Shown one piece after another: positions 26,831 to 36,285 of a stretch of 64,000 nt of DNA (its first letter is position 1; each line of letters opens with the position of its first letter). The DNA is taken from contig NZ_CP115768.1 of assembly GCF_027912835.1 (NCBI RefSeq), positions 2,207,501 to 2,271,500 of the forward strand. The letters are read 5' to 3'. A program made the translations under genes and the position numbers. The notes beneath the pieces are model-generated. The model saw only the letters and a program-made list of their open reading frames with translations. It was not told the DNA's origin and did no database searches. Source of the DNA: Paracoccus sediminicola. GTDB taxonomy: Bacteria > Pseudomonadota > Alphaproteobacteria > Rhodobacterales > Rhodobacteraceae.

Positions 26831-27068
26831 CGATGAGTCCTCCATTCGTTGACCGAATGGTCGCATCTGGCGCCGGGCCACGCAAGCCGAGTCGTCACAC
26901 CTGACCCGCGCCGTGCGACACATCGCCAGCCTCCGCTCTCGGATGGACTCCTCCTGGCTTCGGGCCACGTTATGTTAGCACCGCCGAGCAACTTGCCGAA
27001 CCGAATAAGCCTTGGAACTTCGCCCTTACCGCTTATGTTGCCCACAAGACAAACCGAAAGGATCTCCG

Positions 27069-27731
27069 ATGACCTTGCGCATCAATGACACCGCCCCGGA
27101 TTTCACCGCAAATTCCACCGAGGGCGAGATCAGCTTCCACGACTGGGCGGGCGACGACTATGTCGTGATGTTTTCCCATCCCCGCGACTTCACCCCGGTT
27201 TGCACCACCGAGTTCGGTGCCGTCGCGCAACTCGTGCCCGAATTCGAGAAGCGGAATACCAAGGTGCTCGGCGTCTCGGTCGATTCGGTCGAAGATCACG
27301 GCAAATGGAAGGCCGATATCGAAAAGGTCGCCGGCGTTCCCGCCGATTTCGCCATGATCGACGACATGGATCTGAACGTCGCCAAGGCTTATGACATGCT
27401 GCCGGCGGATCACTATCTCCCGACCGAGGGCCGCACGCCGCAGCATTCGGCCACTGTGCGCACCGTGTTCATCATCGGCCCCGACAAGAAGGTCCGGCTG
27501 ACCATGACCTATCCGATGTCGGTGGGCCGCAACTTCGCCGAAATCATCCGCGCGCTCGACGCCGTGCAGGAAACCGATGGCCAGCCGCTGGCCACTCCGG
27601 CGAACTGGGTACCCGGCCAGGACGTGATCGTCGCCAGCGCGCTGGACGATGCCGCCGCCGAGGAAAAATACGGCAAGCTGGACAAGAAGCTGCCCTATCT
27701 GCGCTTTGCGAAGGACCCGAAGCACGGCTGA
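27069..27731 (+). CDS. 1-Cys peroxiredoxin (Prx6 / AhpC-TSA family)
   Basis: The 220-residue product reduces peroxides. Peroxidatic Cys45 is in DFTPVCTTE; no resolving cysteine is seen, and the long C-terminal part (TPANWVPGQDVIV, YLRFAKDP) is typical of Prx6-type 1-Cys enzymes. ATG 27069 follows an AAAGGAT site. A hairpin at 27741 follows. Confidence 0.92.
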   Translation: MTLRINDTAPDFTANSTEGEISFHDWAGDDYVVMFSHPRDFTPVCTTEFGAVAQLVPEFEKRNTKVLGVSVDSVEDHGKWKADIEKVAGVPADFAMIDDMDLNVAKAYDMLPADHYLPTEGRTPQHSATVRTVFIIGPDKKVRLTMTYPMSVGRNFAEIIRALDAVQETDGQPLATPANWVPGQDVIVASALDDAAAEEKYGKLDKKLPYLRFAKDPKHG

Positions 27732-27740
27732 GCCCGCTTG

Positions 27741-27776
27741 ACGGGCCGCGCCCGCCAGCGCGTGGCCCGTTCCCTT
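27741..27776 (+). terminator. Probable terminator after the peroxiredoxin gene
   Basis: ACGGGCC (27741-27747) pairs with GGCCCGT (27764-27770); the inner GCGC arms pair with a bulge, and TCCCTTT follows. Confidence 0.5.
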
Positions 27777-27858
27777 TCACAACTGTGGTGCCGGTCGAGC
27801 GCGACATCGGTAGATCCTCACTCCGCAGCGCCACGATGCCAATGGATGCGAATTGAAG

Positions 27859-28758
27859 ATGCAGCGCCCGGTCAAGATCGCCTACGTCACGGACCGGGGG
27901 TTTCTGGGCCCGACGCTGGTTTCTGCGTGGAGCTTGCAGGAAAATCTCAGCGGACCTGCCGAGCTGCATTTCTGGGGAAATGGTCTGCAAGAAGACGACT
28001 GGGCGACCGTCAGAAGGGTCGTTAGCAAGAACCCTCAGCTCGATCTGATCTGCAAGGATATCAGCAGCGGCTATCTTGAGGGTGCATATGGCCCGCAGGA
28101 CTATATTTCTGCCGCCACCATGGGCAGGCTTTTCATTCCCAGTCTCATCGACGGATACGTCCTTTATATCGACGGTGATACGCTTGTGACCGGCAATGTC
28201 GCCCGCCTGTTCGAGCTGGATATTGGCGACGCCTATGCTGGCGTTGTCCGTGATTACACGGTCACCCATTGGCTTGCCGACCGCAAAGGGCTGACCCAGG
28301 CCCGCGCAACCCGGCTGTCAGAGATCGGGGCGTTCATGCACCCGACCCCGCCAAGCGATTATTTTAATGCCGGTGTGATGCTCTTCAACTGCGACGCCAT
28401 TCGAGCGGAGCCAGAGCTGCTCAAGCGCGTCTGTGACGTGGCAGAGGCTTCGGCGCGAAGCCACGGAGATCAGGACCACCTCAACGCTCTTTTTCATGAG
28501 AAGCTGGTCCAGCTCGATCCGGTCTGGAATGCCTCTTGGGGCAGACTTGGCAAGCATCGCAAACATCTCAGCCGATGCGGCGCTCGCGCCGAAGGGGCAA
28601 TGCCGGGGAATACCGAAATTCTGCATTATCACGGCCCCGAAAAGCCCTGGCGCGATGCTCGGGCCGGCTTGTTGTCCTCCCGCGGTCGCGCAACGCTGAT
28701 TTACCGCCGCGCTCTACGGCGCTTTGGTGAACAGTATCCCGAACTCATGCCGATCTGA
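27859..28758 (+). CDS. Glycosyltransferase family 8
   Basis: The 299-residue product has GT8 features: IAYVTDRGFLGP near the N-terminus, the metal-binding DXD in YIDGDTL (Asp105-Asp107), YFNAGVMLFNCD and HYHGPEKPW near the end. GT8 enzymes transfer glucose or galactose from a nucleotide sugar with retention, often to lipopolysaccharide core or capsule. ATG 27859 is preferred; a TTG two codons earlier is possible. The next gene, also surface-polysaccharide related, starts 48 bp downstream. Confidence 0.82.
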   Translation: MQRPVKIAYVTDRGFLGPTLVSAWSLQENLSGPAELHFWGNGLQEDDWATVRRVVSKNPQLDLICKDISSGYLEGAYGPQDYISAATMGRLFIPSLIDGYVLYIDGDTLVTGNVARLFELDIGDAYAGVVRDYTVTHWLADRKGLTQARATRLSEIGAFMHPTPPSDYFNAGVMLFNCDAIRAEPELLKRVCDVAEASARSHGDQDHLNALFHEKLVQLDPVWNASWGRLGKHRKHLSRCGARAEGAMPGNTEILHYHGPEKPWRDARAGLLSSRGRATLIYRRALRRFGEQYPELMPI

Positions 28759-28806
28759 CGCCCCAAGACTTATCCTCGTCTCGAATCGCGCAAGCAGGAA
28801 CCCGAT

Positions 28807-29850
28807 GTGACAGAAACCCAAAAGATCGCGTCCACCGTCCCGAACCGCCATGCGCTGCTGGTCGGGCATTTTTCCACCGTCGGGGATGTCGAGGTTCTTC
28901 ATCAGATCCAGCGCAAGCTGGAAGCCATGGGCATCAGCTATGATGTGTCGCCATACACCGATGCTCGCCTCGCCGTTGACGAGTCATGGCTGGACAAACA
29001 CACGCTTGACCCGCAGCGCTACACGCATCTGATCGTCATTTGCGGACCGTTTACCCCCGAGATGGCCATTCAGCACGACGCAATTTTCGGTCGGTTCCAG
29101 CATTGCGTTCATATTGGCGTCAACCTGACGATGGTTGCAAACACCGCCCAGTTCAACCCTTTCGAAGTTCTTCTGGAACGCGACAGCGATCGGATTGTCC
29201 GAGCTGACCTCAGCTTTCGGGAAGACACCAAGCGCGTGCCGGTGGTTGGCCTGTGCCTCGCCAGTGCTCAGCGTGAATATGGCGACCGTCGCCGCGGCGA
29301 TCTGGCGGCTGAAAAGCTGCGCCGCCTTATCGCCAGTTCAGGCGCTGCCTTTATCGAGATGGATACCTCGGTCCCCGCAGAGACCAACCGCTTCGGACTG
29401 TCGAGCGGTGCCGAGTTCGAGGCGATCTGCAGCAGGCTTGATGTCATGCTGACGACGCGTCTCCACGGAATGGTGCTGGCACTGAAGAACGCTGTGCCGG
29501 TCATCGCCATCGACCCGGTGGCAGGTGGGGACAAAGTGACGCGGCAGGCCAGGATTCTGGGTTGGCCTGAAGTCTTTGCCGCCGATCAGATCAGCGCGGA
29601 AGAACTGTCAGACGCCTTGTCCCGCTGCCTCTCACCCGAGGCACGGCGGCAGGCAGCGCTGATCCGTGAAAAGGCGGTCTCTTCGCTGTCCGGCTTTGAC
29701 CAGCTCTTCGCTGACGCAATCGAGGTGGAAGCCAATCCCGCCCTTCGCAAATATCTTACTCCGCCGAGCGGCCGGATCGAAACCCTGCGCAAGAAGCTGA
29801 AGTCGTGGAAAAGGGCGAGGCGAAACCGGCGATTGCAGCGCCGCAACTGA
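28807..29850 (+). CDS. Polysaccharide pyruvyl transferase family protein
   Basis: The 347-residue product resembles the CsaB/ExoV-like fold: an opening ALLVGHFSTVGDVEVL strand-loop and a C-terminal TTRLHGMVLALKNAVPVIA motif that is the most conserved part of the family. Members add a pyruvyl ketal to sugars of exopolysaccharide or cell wall, though many homologues are uncharacterised and may be glycosyltransferase-like. It starts at GTG 28807 after AGGA. The tail (last 25 residues) is strongly basic. It forms a pair with the upstream GT8 gene. Confidence 0.72.
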   Translation: MTETQKIASTVPNRHALLVGHFSTVGDVEVLHQIQRKLEAMGISYDVSPYTDARLAVDESWLDKHTLDPQRYTHLIVICGPFTPEMAIQHDAIFGRFQHCVHIGVNLTMVANTAQFNPFEVLLERDSDRIVRADLSFREDTKRVPVVGLCLASAQREYGDRRRGDLAAEKLRRLIASSGAAFIEMDTSVPAETNRFGLSSGAEFEAICSRLDVMLTTRLHGMVLALKNAVPVIAIDPVAGGDKVTRQARILGWPEVFAADQISAEELSDALSRCLSPEARRQAALIREKAVSSLSGFDQLFADAIEVEANPALRKYLTPPSGRIETLRKKLKSWKRARRNRRLQRRN

Positions 29851-29863
29851 TCGTCCAACGGAC

Positions 29864-29896
29864 AAAAAAAGCCGGCCCGGGCATCCCCGGACCGGC
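29864..29896 (-). terminator. Terminator for pnp (convergent gap)
   Basis: On the minus strand GGCCGG-TCCGGGG and CCCGGGCCGGC arms form a GC-rich stem with a short loop, followed by seven T (29870-29864). It lies just beyond the pnp stop. Confidence 0.82.
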
Positions 29897-29921
29897 CTGC
29901 GATCTTACTCGGTAACCCCGA

Positions 29922-32063
29922 TCACTCGGCGGTTTCTTCGCGCTTCTCGGTGATTTCCTCGCCGGTCTCCTGATCGACCATCTTCATGCCGAGGCGCACC
30001 TTGCCACGGTCGTCGAAGCCCAGCAGCTTGACCTTCACTTCCTGGCCTTCCTTCAGCACATCCGAGGGATGGCCCAGACGCTTATTGGCGATCTGGCTGA
30101 CATGGACCAGCCCGTCGCGCTTGCCGAAGAAGTTCACGAAAGCACCGAAATCGACCAGCTTCACCACCTTGCCGGTGTAGATCTGGCCCTCTTCGGGTTC
30201 GGCGACGATCGAATGGATCATCTCATAGGCTTTCTTGATCGATTCACCATTGGCCGAGGCGATCTTGATCACGCCATCGTCGTTGATGTCGACCTTGGCA
30301 CCCGAAACCTCGACGATTTCGCGGATGACCTTGCCGCCCGAGCCGATCACTTCGCGGATCTTGTCGGTCGGGATCTGCATTGTCTCGATGCGCGGCGCGT
30401 GTTCGGAGAACTCGCGGCGGCCTTCGGACAGGGCCTTGCCCATTTCGGCGAGGATGTGCATCCGGCCGTCTTTCGCCTGCGACAGAGCCTGTTCCATGAT
30501 CGCCGGGGTAATGCCCGCGACCTTGATGTCCATCTGCAGCGAGGTGATGCCGCTTTCGGTGCCCGCGACCTTGAAGTCCATATCGCCGAGGTGATCCTCG
30601 TCGCCCAGAATATCGGTCAGAACGGCATATTTGCCGTCATCCTGCAGGATCAGACCCATGGCCACACCCGCGACAGGCGCTTTCAGCGGCACGCCCGCAT
30701 CCATCATCGACAGCGAGCCGCCGCAGACCGAAGCCATGGAGGACGAGCCGTTCGATTCCGTGATCTCGGACACGACGCGGATGGTATAGGGGAAATCCGT
30801 CGCGGCAGGCAGAACGGCCTGCAACGCACGCCATGCCAGCTTGCCGTGACCGATTTCGCGGCGACCGGGCGAGCCGACGCGGCCAACCTCGCCGACCGAA
30901 TAGGGCGGGAAGTTATAGTGCAGCAGGAAGTTCGAACGGAAATTGCCATGCAGCGCGTCGATGATCTGTTCGTCATCGCCGGTGCCCAGCGTGGTGACGG
31001 CGACGGCCTGCGTCTCGCCACGGGTGAACAGGGCCGAACCGTGTGTGCGCGGCAGGAAGCCCACTTCGCAATCGATCGGGCGCACCGTTTTGGTGTCGCG
31101 ACCGTCGATCCGCGAACCGCCGGCGATGATGTCACCGCGCAGAATGTCGGATTCCAGCTTCTTCAGGGCCGATCCCAGATTCGGGTCTTCCAGCTCTTCC
31201 TCGGACAGCTCTGCGACGACTTTCTCGCGGACCACCTGGATCGCATCGCGGCGCTCGCTCTTGTCCTTGATCTGGTAGGCATCGCGCATCCCGCTCTCGC
31301 CGAGCGATTTCACGCGGTCGGCCAGCGCGCCATATTCCGGCGACTGGAAATCGAAGGGCTCTTTCGCGGCAATCTCGGCCAGCTGGATGATCAGGTCGAT
31401 CACCGGCTGCATCTGCTCATGGCCGAATTTCACCGCGCCCAGCATTTCTTCCTCGGTCAGCTCATAGGCTTCCGATTCGACCATCATCACGGCGTCCTTG
31501 GTGCCCGCGACGACAAGGTCCAGACGCTGTTCCGGGTTGTTGCGCAGCTGGTCCATGTCCTGAACTTCGGGGTTCAGCACGTATTCGCCATCGGCAAAGC
31601 CGACGCGCGCGGCGGCAATCGGGCCCATGAAGGGCACGCCGGAAATGGTCAGCGCGGCACTGGCGGCGATCATGGCGACGATATCGGGATCGTTGACGAG
31701 ATCGTGGCTCAGCACGGTGCACATGACCAGAACTTCATTCTTGAAGCCCGGCGCGAACAGCGGGCGGCAGGGACGGTCGATCAGACGCGCGGTCAGCGTC
31801 TCTTTCTCGGTCGGGCGCGCCTCGCGCTTGAAGAAGCCACCCGGGATTTTACCGGCGGCATAATATTTCTCCTGATAATGGACCGTCAGCGGGAAAAAGT
31901 CCTGACCCGGCTTCGGTTCCTTGGCAAAGGTGACGTTGGCCATGACGCTGGTTTCGCCCAGTGTGGCGATGACGCTGCCGTCGGCCTGACGCGCAACCTT
32001 GCCGGTTTCCAGGGTAAGCGTTTCCTGCCCCCACTGGATCGATTTCTTCACTTCATCAAACAT
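29922..32063 (-). CDS. pnp: Polyribonucleotide nucleotidyltransferase
   Basis: The 713-residue phosphorolytic 3'-5' exoribonuclease of the RNA degradosome. Two RNase PH-like domains (about 10-230 and 310-550, with [15 protein letters not shown] in the second), a KH domain ([15 protein letters not shown], about 565) and an S1 domain ([19 protein letters not shown], about 625). The length is normal. The usual neighbour rpsO lies 3.8 kb upstream rather than adjacent. Confidence 0.97.
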   Translation of the reverse strand: MFDEVKKSIQWGQETLTLETGKVARQADGSVIATLGETSVMANVTFAKEPKPGQDFFPLTVHYQEKYYAAGKIPGGFFKREARPTEKETLTARLIDRPCRPLFAPGFKNEVLVMCTVLSHDLVNDPDIVAMIAASAALTISGVPFMGPIAAARVGFADGEYVLNPEVQDMDQLRNNPEQRLDLVVAGTKDAVMMVESEAYELTEEEMLGAVKFGHEQMQPVIDLIIQLAEIAAKEPFDFQSPEYGALADRVKSLGESGMRDAYQIKDKSERRDAIQVVREKVVAELSEEELEDPNLGSALKKLESDILRGDIIAGGSRIDGRDTKTVRPIDCEVGFLPRTHGSALFTRGETQAVAVTTLGTGDDEQIIDALHGNFRSNFLLHYNFPPYSVGEVGRVGSPGRREIGHGKLAWRALQAVLPAATDFPYTIRVVSEITESNGSSSMASVCGGSLSMMDAGVPLKAPVAGVAMGLILQDDGKYAVLTDILGDEDHLGDMDFKVAGTESGITSLQMDIKVAGITPAIMEQALSQAKDGRMHILAEMGKALSEGRREFSEHAPRIETMQIPTDKIREVIGSGGKVIREIVEVSGAKVDINDDGVIKIASANGESIKKAYEMIHSIVAEPEEGQIYTGKVVKLVDFGAFVNFFGKRDGLVHVSQIANKRLGHPSDVLKEGQEVKVKLLGFDDRGKVRLGMKMVDQETGEEITEKREETAE

Positions 32064-32326
32064 GCGGTTTCCTCTCGGGATGTGCCGGCCCTCCGGTCAT
32101 CCCCTTGATATATGGCGGCCCCATTGCCGCCGCCCCCGAATCCTCTGCGTAGCCCCGGGGCGCGGGCCTCACGTCTCAGATGAGGCGGGGCTTACAGCAA
32201 AAGCTGCGCATTGGGAAGCGATTAGCGCCACGGACGGCCGGATCGCGCAGGACCGCGCCTGCCATAAGAAAAGCGCCCGCCCCGTCATTGGAGCGGACGC
32301 CATTTCATCCCACGAAGCGGACCGGC

Positions 32327-33781
32327 TCAGACGGTCTCGGCTTCGCGGTATTCGCCCTGATCGGCGGTGGCGAGGCTCACCGCGACAATCGCGATGGTTG
32401 CGGCGATGAAGCCCGGCACGATCTCGTAAAGCGTGCTGCTCAGCCCCAGCATGATCCACAGCCCGACAGTGACCGCTCCCACGATCAGCCCGGCGACGGC
32501 GCCCATGCCGTTCATCCGCTTCCAGGTCAGCGACAGGATGATCAGCGGCCCGAACGCGGCACCGAACCCGGCCCAGGCGTTCGACACCAGCCCCAGCACC
32601 TGCGAATCCGGGTCGCGCGCGATCAGCACCGCAACCAGACCGACCACCAGCACCGCGATCCGACCGATCGTCACCAGCTCGCCATCCGTCGCATCGCGCT
32701 TGAACAGCGTGTGATAGATATCCTCGGTCAGCGAGGACGAGGCCACCAGAAGCTGGCTCGACACGGTGGACATGATCGCAGCCAGCAGAGCGGCATACAG
32801 GAAGCCGGTCACCAGCGGATGGAACAGCAGATCCGACAGCACGATGAAGATCGTCTCGGAATCGGCGATATCCAGACCGTTGCGCTGCGCATAGGCGCGC
32901 CCGAAAATGCCCACGGCTATCGCGCCAATCAGCGAGACGGCCATCCAGCTCATCCCGATATTACGGGCAGCAGGAACTTCCTCGACGCTGCGCACGGCCA
33001 TAAAGCGGACGATGATATGCGGCTGGCCGAAATAGCCCAGACCCCAGGCCACGGCCGAGATCCAGCCAAGGAAGGTCAGGCCCGCCGTCAGCGACAGGAA
33101 GTTCGGATCGACCTCGCTGCGCAGCCGCTCTGCCGCCGCGCCGACGCCGTCGCCCTGCCCGGTGGTCAGGATCACGATCGGCATCACCACCAGCGCCAGC
33201 ATCATGATGCAGCCCTGCACGAAATCGGTCAGAGACACCGCCAGGAATCCACCCATTACGGTATAGACCAGCACGATGCCCAGCGTCAGCAGCACGCCGG
33301 TCATATAGCCGCCGTCGAAGGCGCTGACGAACAGCTTGCCGCCACCGACCAGGCCCGATGCCGTGTAGACCGCAAAGAACACCACGATCACGATGGCCGA
33401 GACGATCCGCAGCAACCGTGCCCGGCTCGGGAAGCGCGCGCCGAGAAAGCCTGGAATCGTCAGGCTGTTGTCATATTGCTCGGTCTGCGCGCGCAACCGC
33501 GGTGCGACGATGATCCAGTTCAGGAACGCGCCGACGAACAGCCCGATCCCGATCCAACTCTGCGCCAGTCCGGTGGCGAACAGCGCGCCGGGCAGCCCCA
33601 GCAGCAGCCAGCCGCTCATGTCAGATGCCCCGGCGGACAGCGCCGCGACCGCCGGCGGCAGGCTGCGCCCGCCAAGCATGTATTCCTCGGAATTCGAGGT
33701 GGACTTGCGATATGCATAAACGCCGATGCCGAGCATCAGCGCGAAATAGGCGGTTAGACTGATCCAGATCCCTGTCGCCAT
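32327..33781 (-). CDS. putP: Sodium/proline symporter
   Basis: The 484-residue SSS-family transporter has about 13 hydrophobic helices and the PutP signatures GGRSLPPAVAALSAGASDMSG in parts, GLPGALFATGL and VSSQLLVASSSLTEDIY, which hold sodium and proline ligands. It imports proline, the substrate of PutA encoded at 55112. I chose ATG 33781 because AAGGAGGAG lies right upstream; the frame begins five codons earlier inside that ribosome site. It is inserted between rpsO and pnp in this genome. Confidence 0.92.
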   Translation of the reverse strand: MATGIWISLTAYFALMLGIGVYAYRKSTSNSEEYMLGGRSLPPAVAALSAGASDMSGWLLLGLPGALFATGLAQSWIGIGLFVGAFLNWIIVAPRLRAQTEQYDNSLTIPGFLGARFPSRARLLRIVSAIVIVVFFAVYTASGLVGGGKLFVSAFDGGYMTGVLLTLGIVLVYTVMGGFLAVSLTDFVQGCIMMLALVVMPIVILTTGQGDGVGAAAERLRSEVDPNFLSLTAGLTFLGWISAVAWGLGYFGQPHIIVRFMAVRSVEEVPAARNIGMSWMAVSLIGAIAVGIFGRAYAQRNGLDIADSETIFIVLSDLLFHPLVTGFLYAALLAAIMSTVSSQLLVASSSLTEDIYHTLFKRDATDGELVTIGRIAVLVVGLVAVLIARDPDSQVLGLVSNAWAGFGAAFGPLIILSLTWKRMNGMGAVAGLIVGAVTVGLWIMLGLSSTLYEIVPGFIAATIAIVAVSLATADQGEYREAETV

Positions 33782-34137
33782 AAGCTCCTCCTTCAAGAAA
33801 ATGTGAACCGCCTTCTGTCACAGAAGCGCCCCGAAACGAAGAAAAAACAAGAAAATCCCGCGCCAGCGCAGCAAATTTGGTCGATTCGCCCAAAACATTG
33901 TCTCAGACGTGCCATCCGCCCGCTCATACGCGGATTTCAGCCAATTTCACTAGCGCCATTCAGCCGCCCCCACGCCCGAAAGCCAGCATTTGCCGCGATT
34001 TCGCCGCGGATTCCCCCAGCCAGCGCCGGCTCTGCCCCGCCGCGCCAGCGATACGCCCGCAGTCTGGACAGCCCCGCGCGCCCGCGCCAGCATGGCCGCG
34101 CCGGGCATCCCCGCCCGCACCGATGGAGCTATGTCCG
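33782..34137. other. Divergent intergenic region putP / YdeI-family gene
   Basis: This 356-bp gap holds the putP ribosome site and a perfect 6+1+6 palindrome TTCTGTCACAGAA (33813-33825) about 32 bp upstream of putP, a candidate regulator site. Beyond about 33990 I see only GC-rich sequence with open frames in several phases and no convincing gene. Confidence 0.4.
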
Positions 34138-34725
34138 ATGGTCTCTGCCCAGATCCGCGCCGACGCGTTCTTTTCCCGCCTCACCCGATGGCGGGACGAG
34201 ATGCATCTGCTTCGAAAGATCCTCCGCGGCTGCGATCTGACCGAAGAGTTCAAATGGTCCTCGCCGGTTTACACCCATGACGGCGGCAATATCGCGATCA
34301 TCTGGGGCTTCAAGGACCGCGCCACGCTCGGCTTCTTCAAGGGCGTGCTGCTGAGCGATCCCGAAGCCGTGCTCGATTCCCCCGGCGAGAACTCACGCTC
34401 ATCGCGGGTGATGAATTTCACCGATCCTGATGCCATTGTCCAACAGCGCCCCATCATCGAGGCCTATATCGCCGAGGCCATCGCGCTCGAAAAATCCGGC
34501 GCGACGGTCGATCTGCCGAAAGACGATCTCGCCTATCCCGAGGAACTCCTCGCACGGCTCGATCGCGACGAAGAGCTCCGCACCGCCTTCGATTCCCTCA
34601 CCCCCGGCCGCCGCCGCGGTTGGGTGCTGCATGTCTCGGGGGCGAAACAGTCGAAGACCCGAATCTCGCGGATCGAGAAAGCCGCCCCGAAAATTCTCGC
34701 CGGCAAGGGCATGCACGACCGCTAG
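34138..34725 (+). CDS. YdeI/OmdA family protein with DUF1801-like N-terminus
   Basis: The 195-residue product has an N-terminal DUF1801-like region (LTEEFKWSSPVYTHDGGNIA, FFKGVLLSDPEAVL) and a C-terminal OmdA/YdeI segment (LTPGRRRGWVLHVSGAKQSKT). The family is widespread, cytoplasmic and of unknown biochemical role. GGAG lies 10 nt before ATG 34138; an in-frame ATG at 34123 is an alternative start. The next gene is co-directional, 29 bp downstream. Confidence 0.8.
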   Translation: MVSAQIRADAFFSRLTRWRDEMHLLRKILRGCDLTEEFKWSSPVYTHDGGNIAIIWGFKDRATLGFFKGVLLSDPEAVLDSPGENSRSSRVMNFTDPDAIVQQRPIIEAYIAEAIALEKSGATVDLPKDDLAYPEELLARLDRDEELRTAFDSLTPGRRRGWVLHVSGAKQSKTRISRIEKAAPKILAGKGMHDR

Positions 34726-34754
34726 CCCGTCAGCACAGCATCCCGAACCACGCC

Positions 34755-35351
34755 ATGACCCATATCGCGACCATCCATCTTTGCGGCCAGCATGTCGAGC
34801 TGGTGCCGCTCTCTCATGACCATCACGATGCGCTCTGCGAGGCTGCGCGCGACGGGCGGCTTTGGGAGCTGTGGTATACCACCGTGCCCAACCCCGAGAG
34901 CATGGCGGCAGAGATCGACCGCCGTCTGAACCTTCAAGCCAGCGGCAGCATGCTGCCATTTACCGTGATCGAACCCTCTCGCGGTTTGCCGGTCGGCATG
35001 ACCAGCTACATGAATATCGACGCCGCCACCCCGCGGCTCGAAATCGGCTCGACCTGGTATGCTGCCCGCGTCCAGCGCACACCGCTCAACACCGAGGCCA
35101 AGCTGATGCTGCTGACCCACGCATTCGAAATGCTGGGCTGCATCGCGGTCGAGTTCCGCACCCATTTCCTGAACCAGCAAAGCCGCCGCGCCATCGAGCG
35201 TCTGGGCGCAAAGCTCGACGGCATTTTGCGTCACCATATGCGGATGCCCAACGGCACCCTCCGCGACAGCTGCGTCTACAGCATCACCGCCCCTGACTGG
35301 CCCGCCGTGCGCGCCGGTCTGACCCACAGGCTGGGCCGAGACGCCGAGTGA
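34755..35351 (+). CDS. GNAT acetyltransferase (RimJ/RimL type)
   Basis: A 198-residue product of the Acetyltransf_3 type: LVPLSHDHHDALCEAARDG at the start, a central EIGSTWYAARVQRTPLNTEA segment in parts that replaces the usual acetyl-CoA loop region, and FLNQQSRRAIERLGAKLDG near the end, the conserved N-x-x-S-R-R-A-I-E-R-L-G of RimL relatives. It acetylates a protein N-terminus or small amine; the target is unknown. Confidence 0.82.
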   Translation: MTHIATIHLCGQHVELVPLSHDHHDALCEAARDGRLWELWYTTVPNPESMAAEIDRRLNLQASGSMLPFTVIEPSRGLPVGMTSYMNIDAATPRLEIGSTWYAARVQRTPLNTEAKLMLLTHAFEMLGCIAVEFRTHFLNQQSRRAIERLGAKLDGILRHHMRMPNGTLRDSCVYSITAPDWPAVRAGLTHRLGRDAE

Positions 35352-35871
35352 CCAAGCGGCCTTTGGGGGGAGGTCAGCCGGACGCCCCCTTCCGCCATAT
35401 CGAGCCTTCTTGAATTGCTCTGCGACGTCGCGGGTCATGGTCACGCCGGCGGGCGCCGAACATCTCCGTGACTGTCAGCGCAGTGTTTTATAAGAGTTGT
35501 TCCGGTTGCTCGCGGCAAATATGTGGCTGCTATCTTGCGATGTCACGAAGACCCTTCCGGGCCGCTTATCACTTCGACCTCCGCACCTTTCAACGTTTTC
35601 AACCCCTTGCCACACCGCGCCAATCGGGACTCGGTGCTGCAATGATTTCGTCGATCTGCTCGGGCATATGTCCCTCCTGCGAGAGGTATTCCGAAGCCGA
35701 GGCTGGCTGGTCGCGAAACCCTGTCGACTGGCCATGGGGCTGCCCATTCGGGCGATGTTGCGACACCCGGCAAGCGCGCCGATCCCGCATGGTGACCCGG
35801 CCCCGCGCCAAAAGAAAACGCCCGCGACCCATCCGGGTCACGGGCGCCGAAATGCCGGAACCGGTCCGCGC
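35352..35871. other. Intergenic region between the GNAT gene and rpsO, no intact gene
   Basis: This 520-bp gap has lower GC than its flanks around 35480-35600 and no frame that looks like a complete protein. On the minus strand near 35670 a short start (MPEQIDEIIAAPSPDWRG) recalls the beginning of DUF1801 proteins but hits a stop within 22 codons, so it may be the remnant of a decayed gene. The right end holds the rpsO terminator. Confidence 0.35.
35810..35846 (-). terminator. Terminator for rpsO
   Basis: On the minus strand GCCCGTGACCC pairs with GGGTCGCGGGC (one wobble) around a GGAT loop, followed by GTTTTCTTTT. It is 26 bp beyond the rpsO stop. Confidence 0.85.
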
Positions 35872-36141
35872 TTAGCGGCGGATGCCCAGGCTCTTGATCA
35901 GGTCGCGGTAACGGCCCTCATCCTTGCCGCGCAGATAGTCCAGCAGCTTGCGCCGCTGCGCCACCAGTTTCAGAAGGCCACGACGGCTGTGGTTGTCCTT
36001 CTTGTGGGTCTTGAAATGCTCGGTCAGGGTGGAAATGCGCGAGGTCAGGATCGCGACCTGCACTTCGGGCGAGCCGGTGTCGCCTTCTTTGGTCGCATAT
36101 TCCTTCATCAGGCGATTCTTTTCTTCGACAGTGATCGACAT
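35872..36141 (-). CDS. rpsO: 30S ribosomal protein S15
   Basis: The 89-residue product matches S15 from end to end: [33 protein letters not shown] and [24 protein letters not shown]. It binds 16S rRNA at the 20/22 three-way junction. AAAGGAG precedes the ATG. The usual downstream partner pnp is not adjacent here. A stable hairpin lies in its leader at 36212. Confidence 0.97.
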   Translation of the reverse strand: MSITVEEKNRLMKEYATKEGDTGSPEVQVAILTSRISTLTEHFKTHKKDNHSRRGLLKLVAQRRKLLDYLRGKDEGRYRDLIKSLGIRR

Positions 36142-36211
36142 CGGGGTCTCCTTTCGAAAACAAGGGGTTATGGCGCAGGCCGGGATGTCGTCCAGCTCAG
36201 GCCCGTGGAGT

Positions 36212-36243
36212 GCGCCCGCCGGATTCGACCAGCGGACGGGCGC
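36212..36243 (-). promoter_or_regulatory. Hairpin in the rpsO 5' leader
   Basis: GCGCCCG (36212-36218) pairs with CGGGCGC (36237-36243), with further inner CCG/CGG pairing. It lies about 70-100 nt upstream of the rpsO start. S15 represses its own mRNA through leader structures in several bacteria; a role here is inferred only from position. Confidence 0.3.
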
Positions 36244-36285
36244 CTATACGCAATTTCCTCATAAAAAGAAAGCCCTGTCAGCGCC

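Noticed and set aside
30069..32108. 679-residue plus-strand open frame opposite pnp
   Set aside because: Shadow of pnp; pnp is unmistakable on the other strand.
34872..35300. Plus-strand alternate frame overlapping the GNAT gene
   Set aside because: Arg/His-rich shadow with no start signal; the GNAT frame carries the family motifs.
35670..35750. Possible DUF1801 gene on minus between the GNAT gene and rpsO
   Set aside because: Only about 18 residues resemble the family before a stop, so it is noted as a possible remnant within the gap and not called as a gene.
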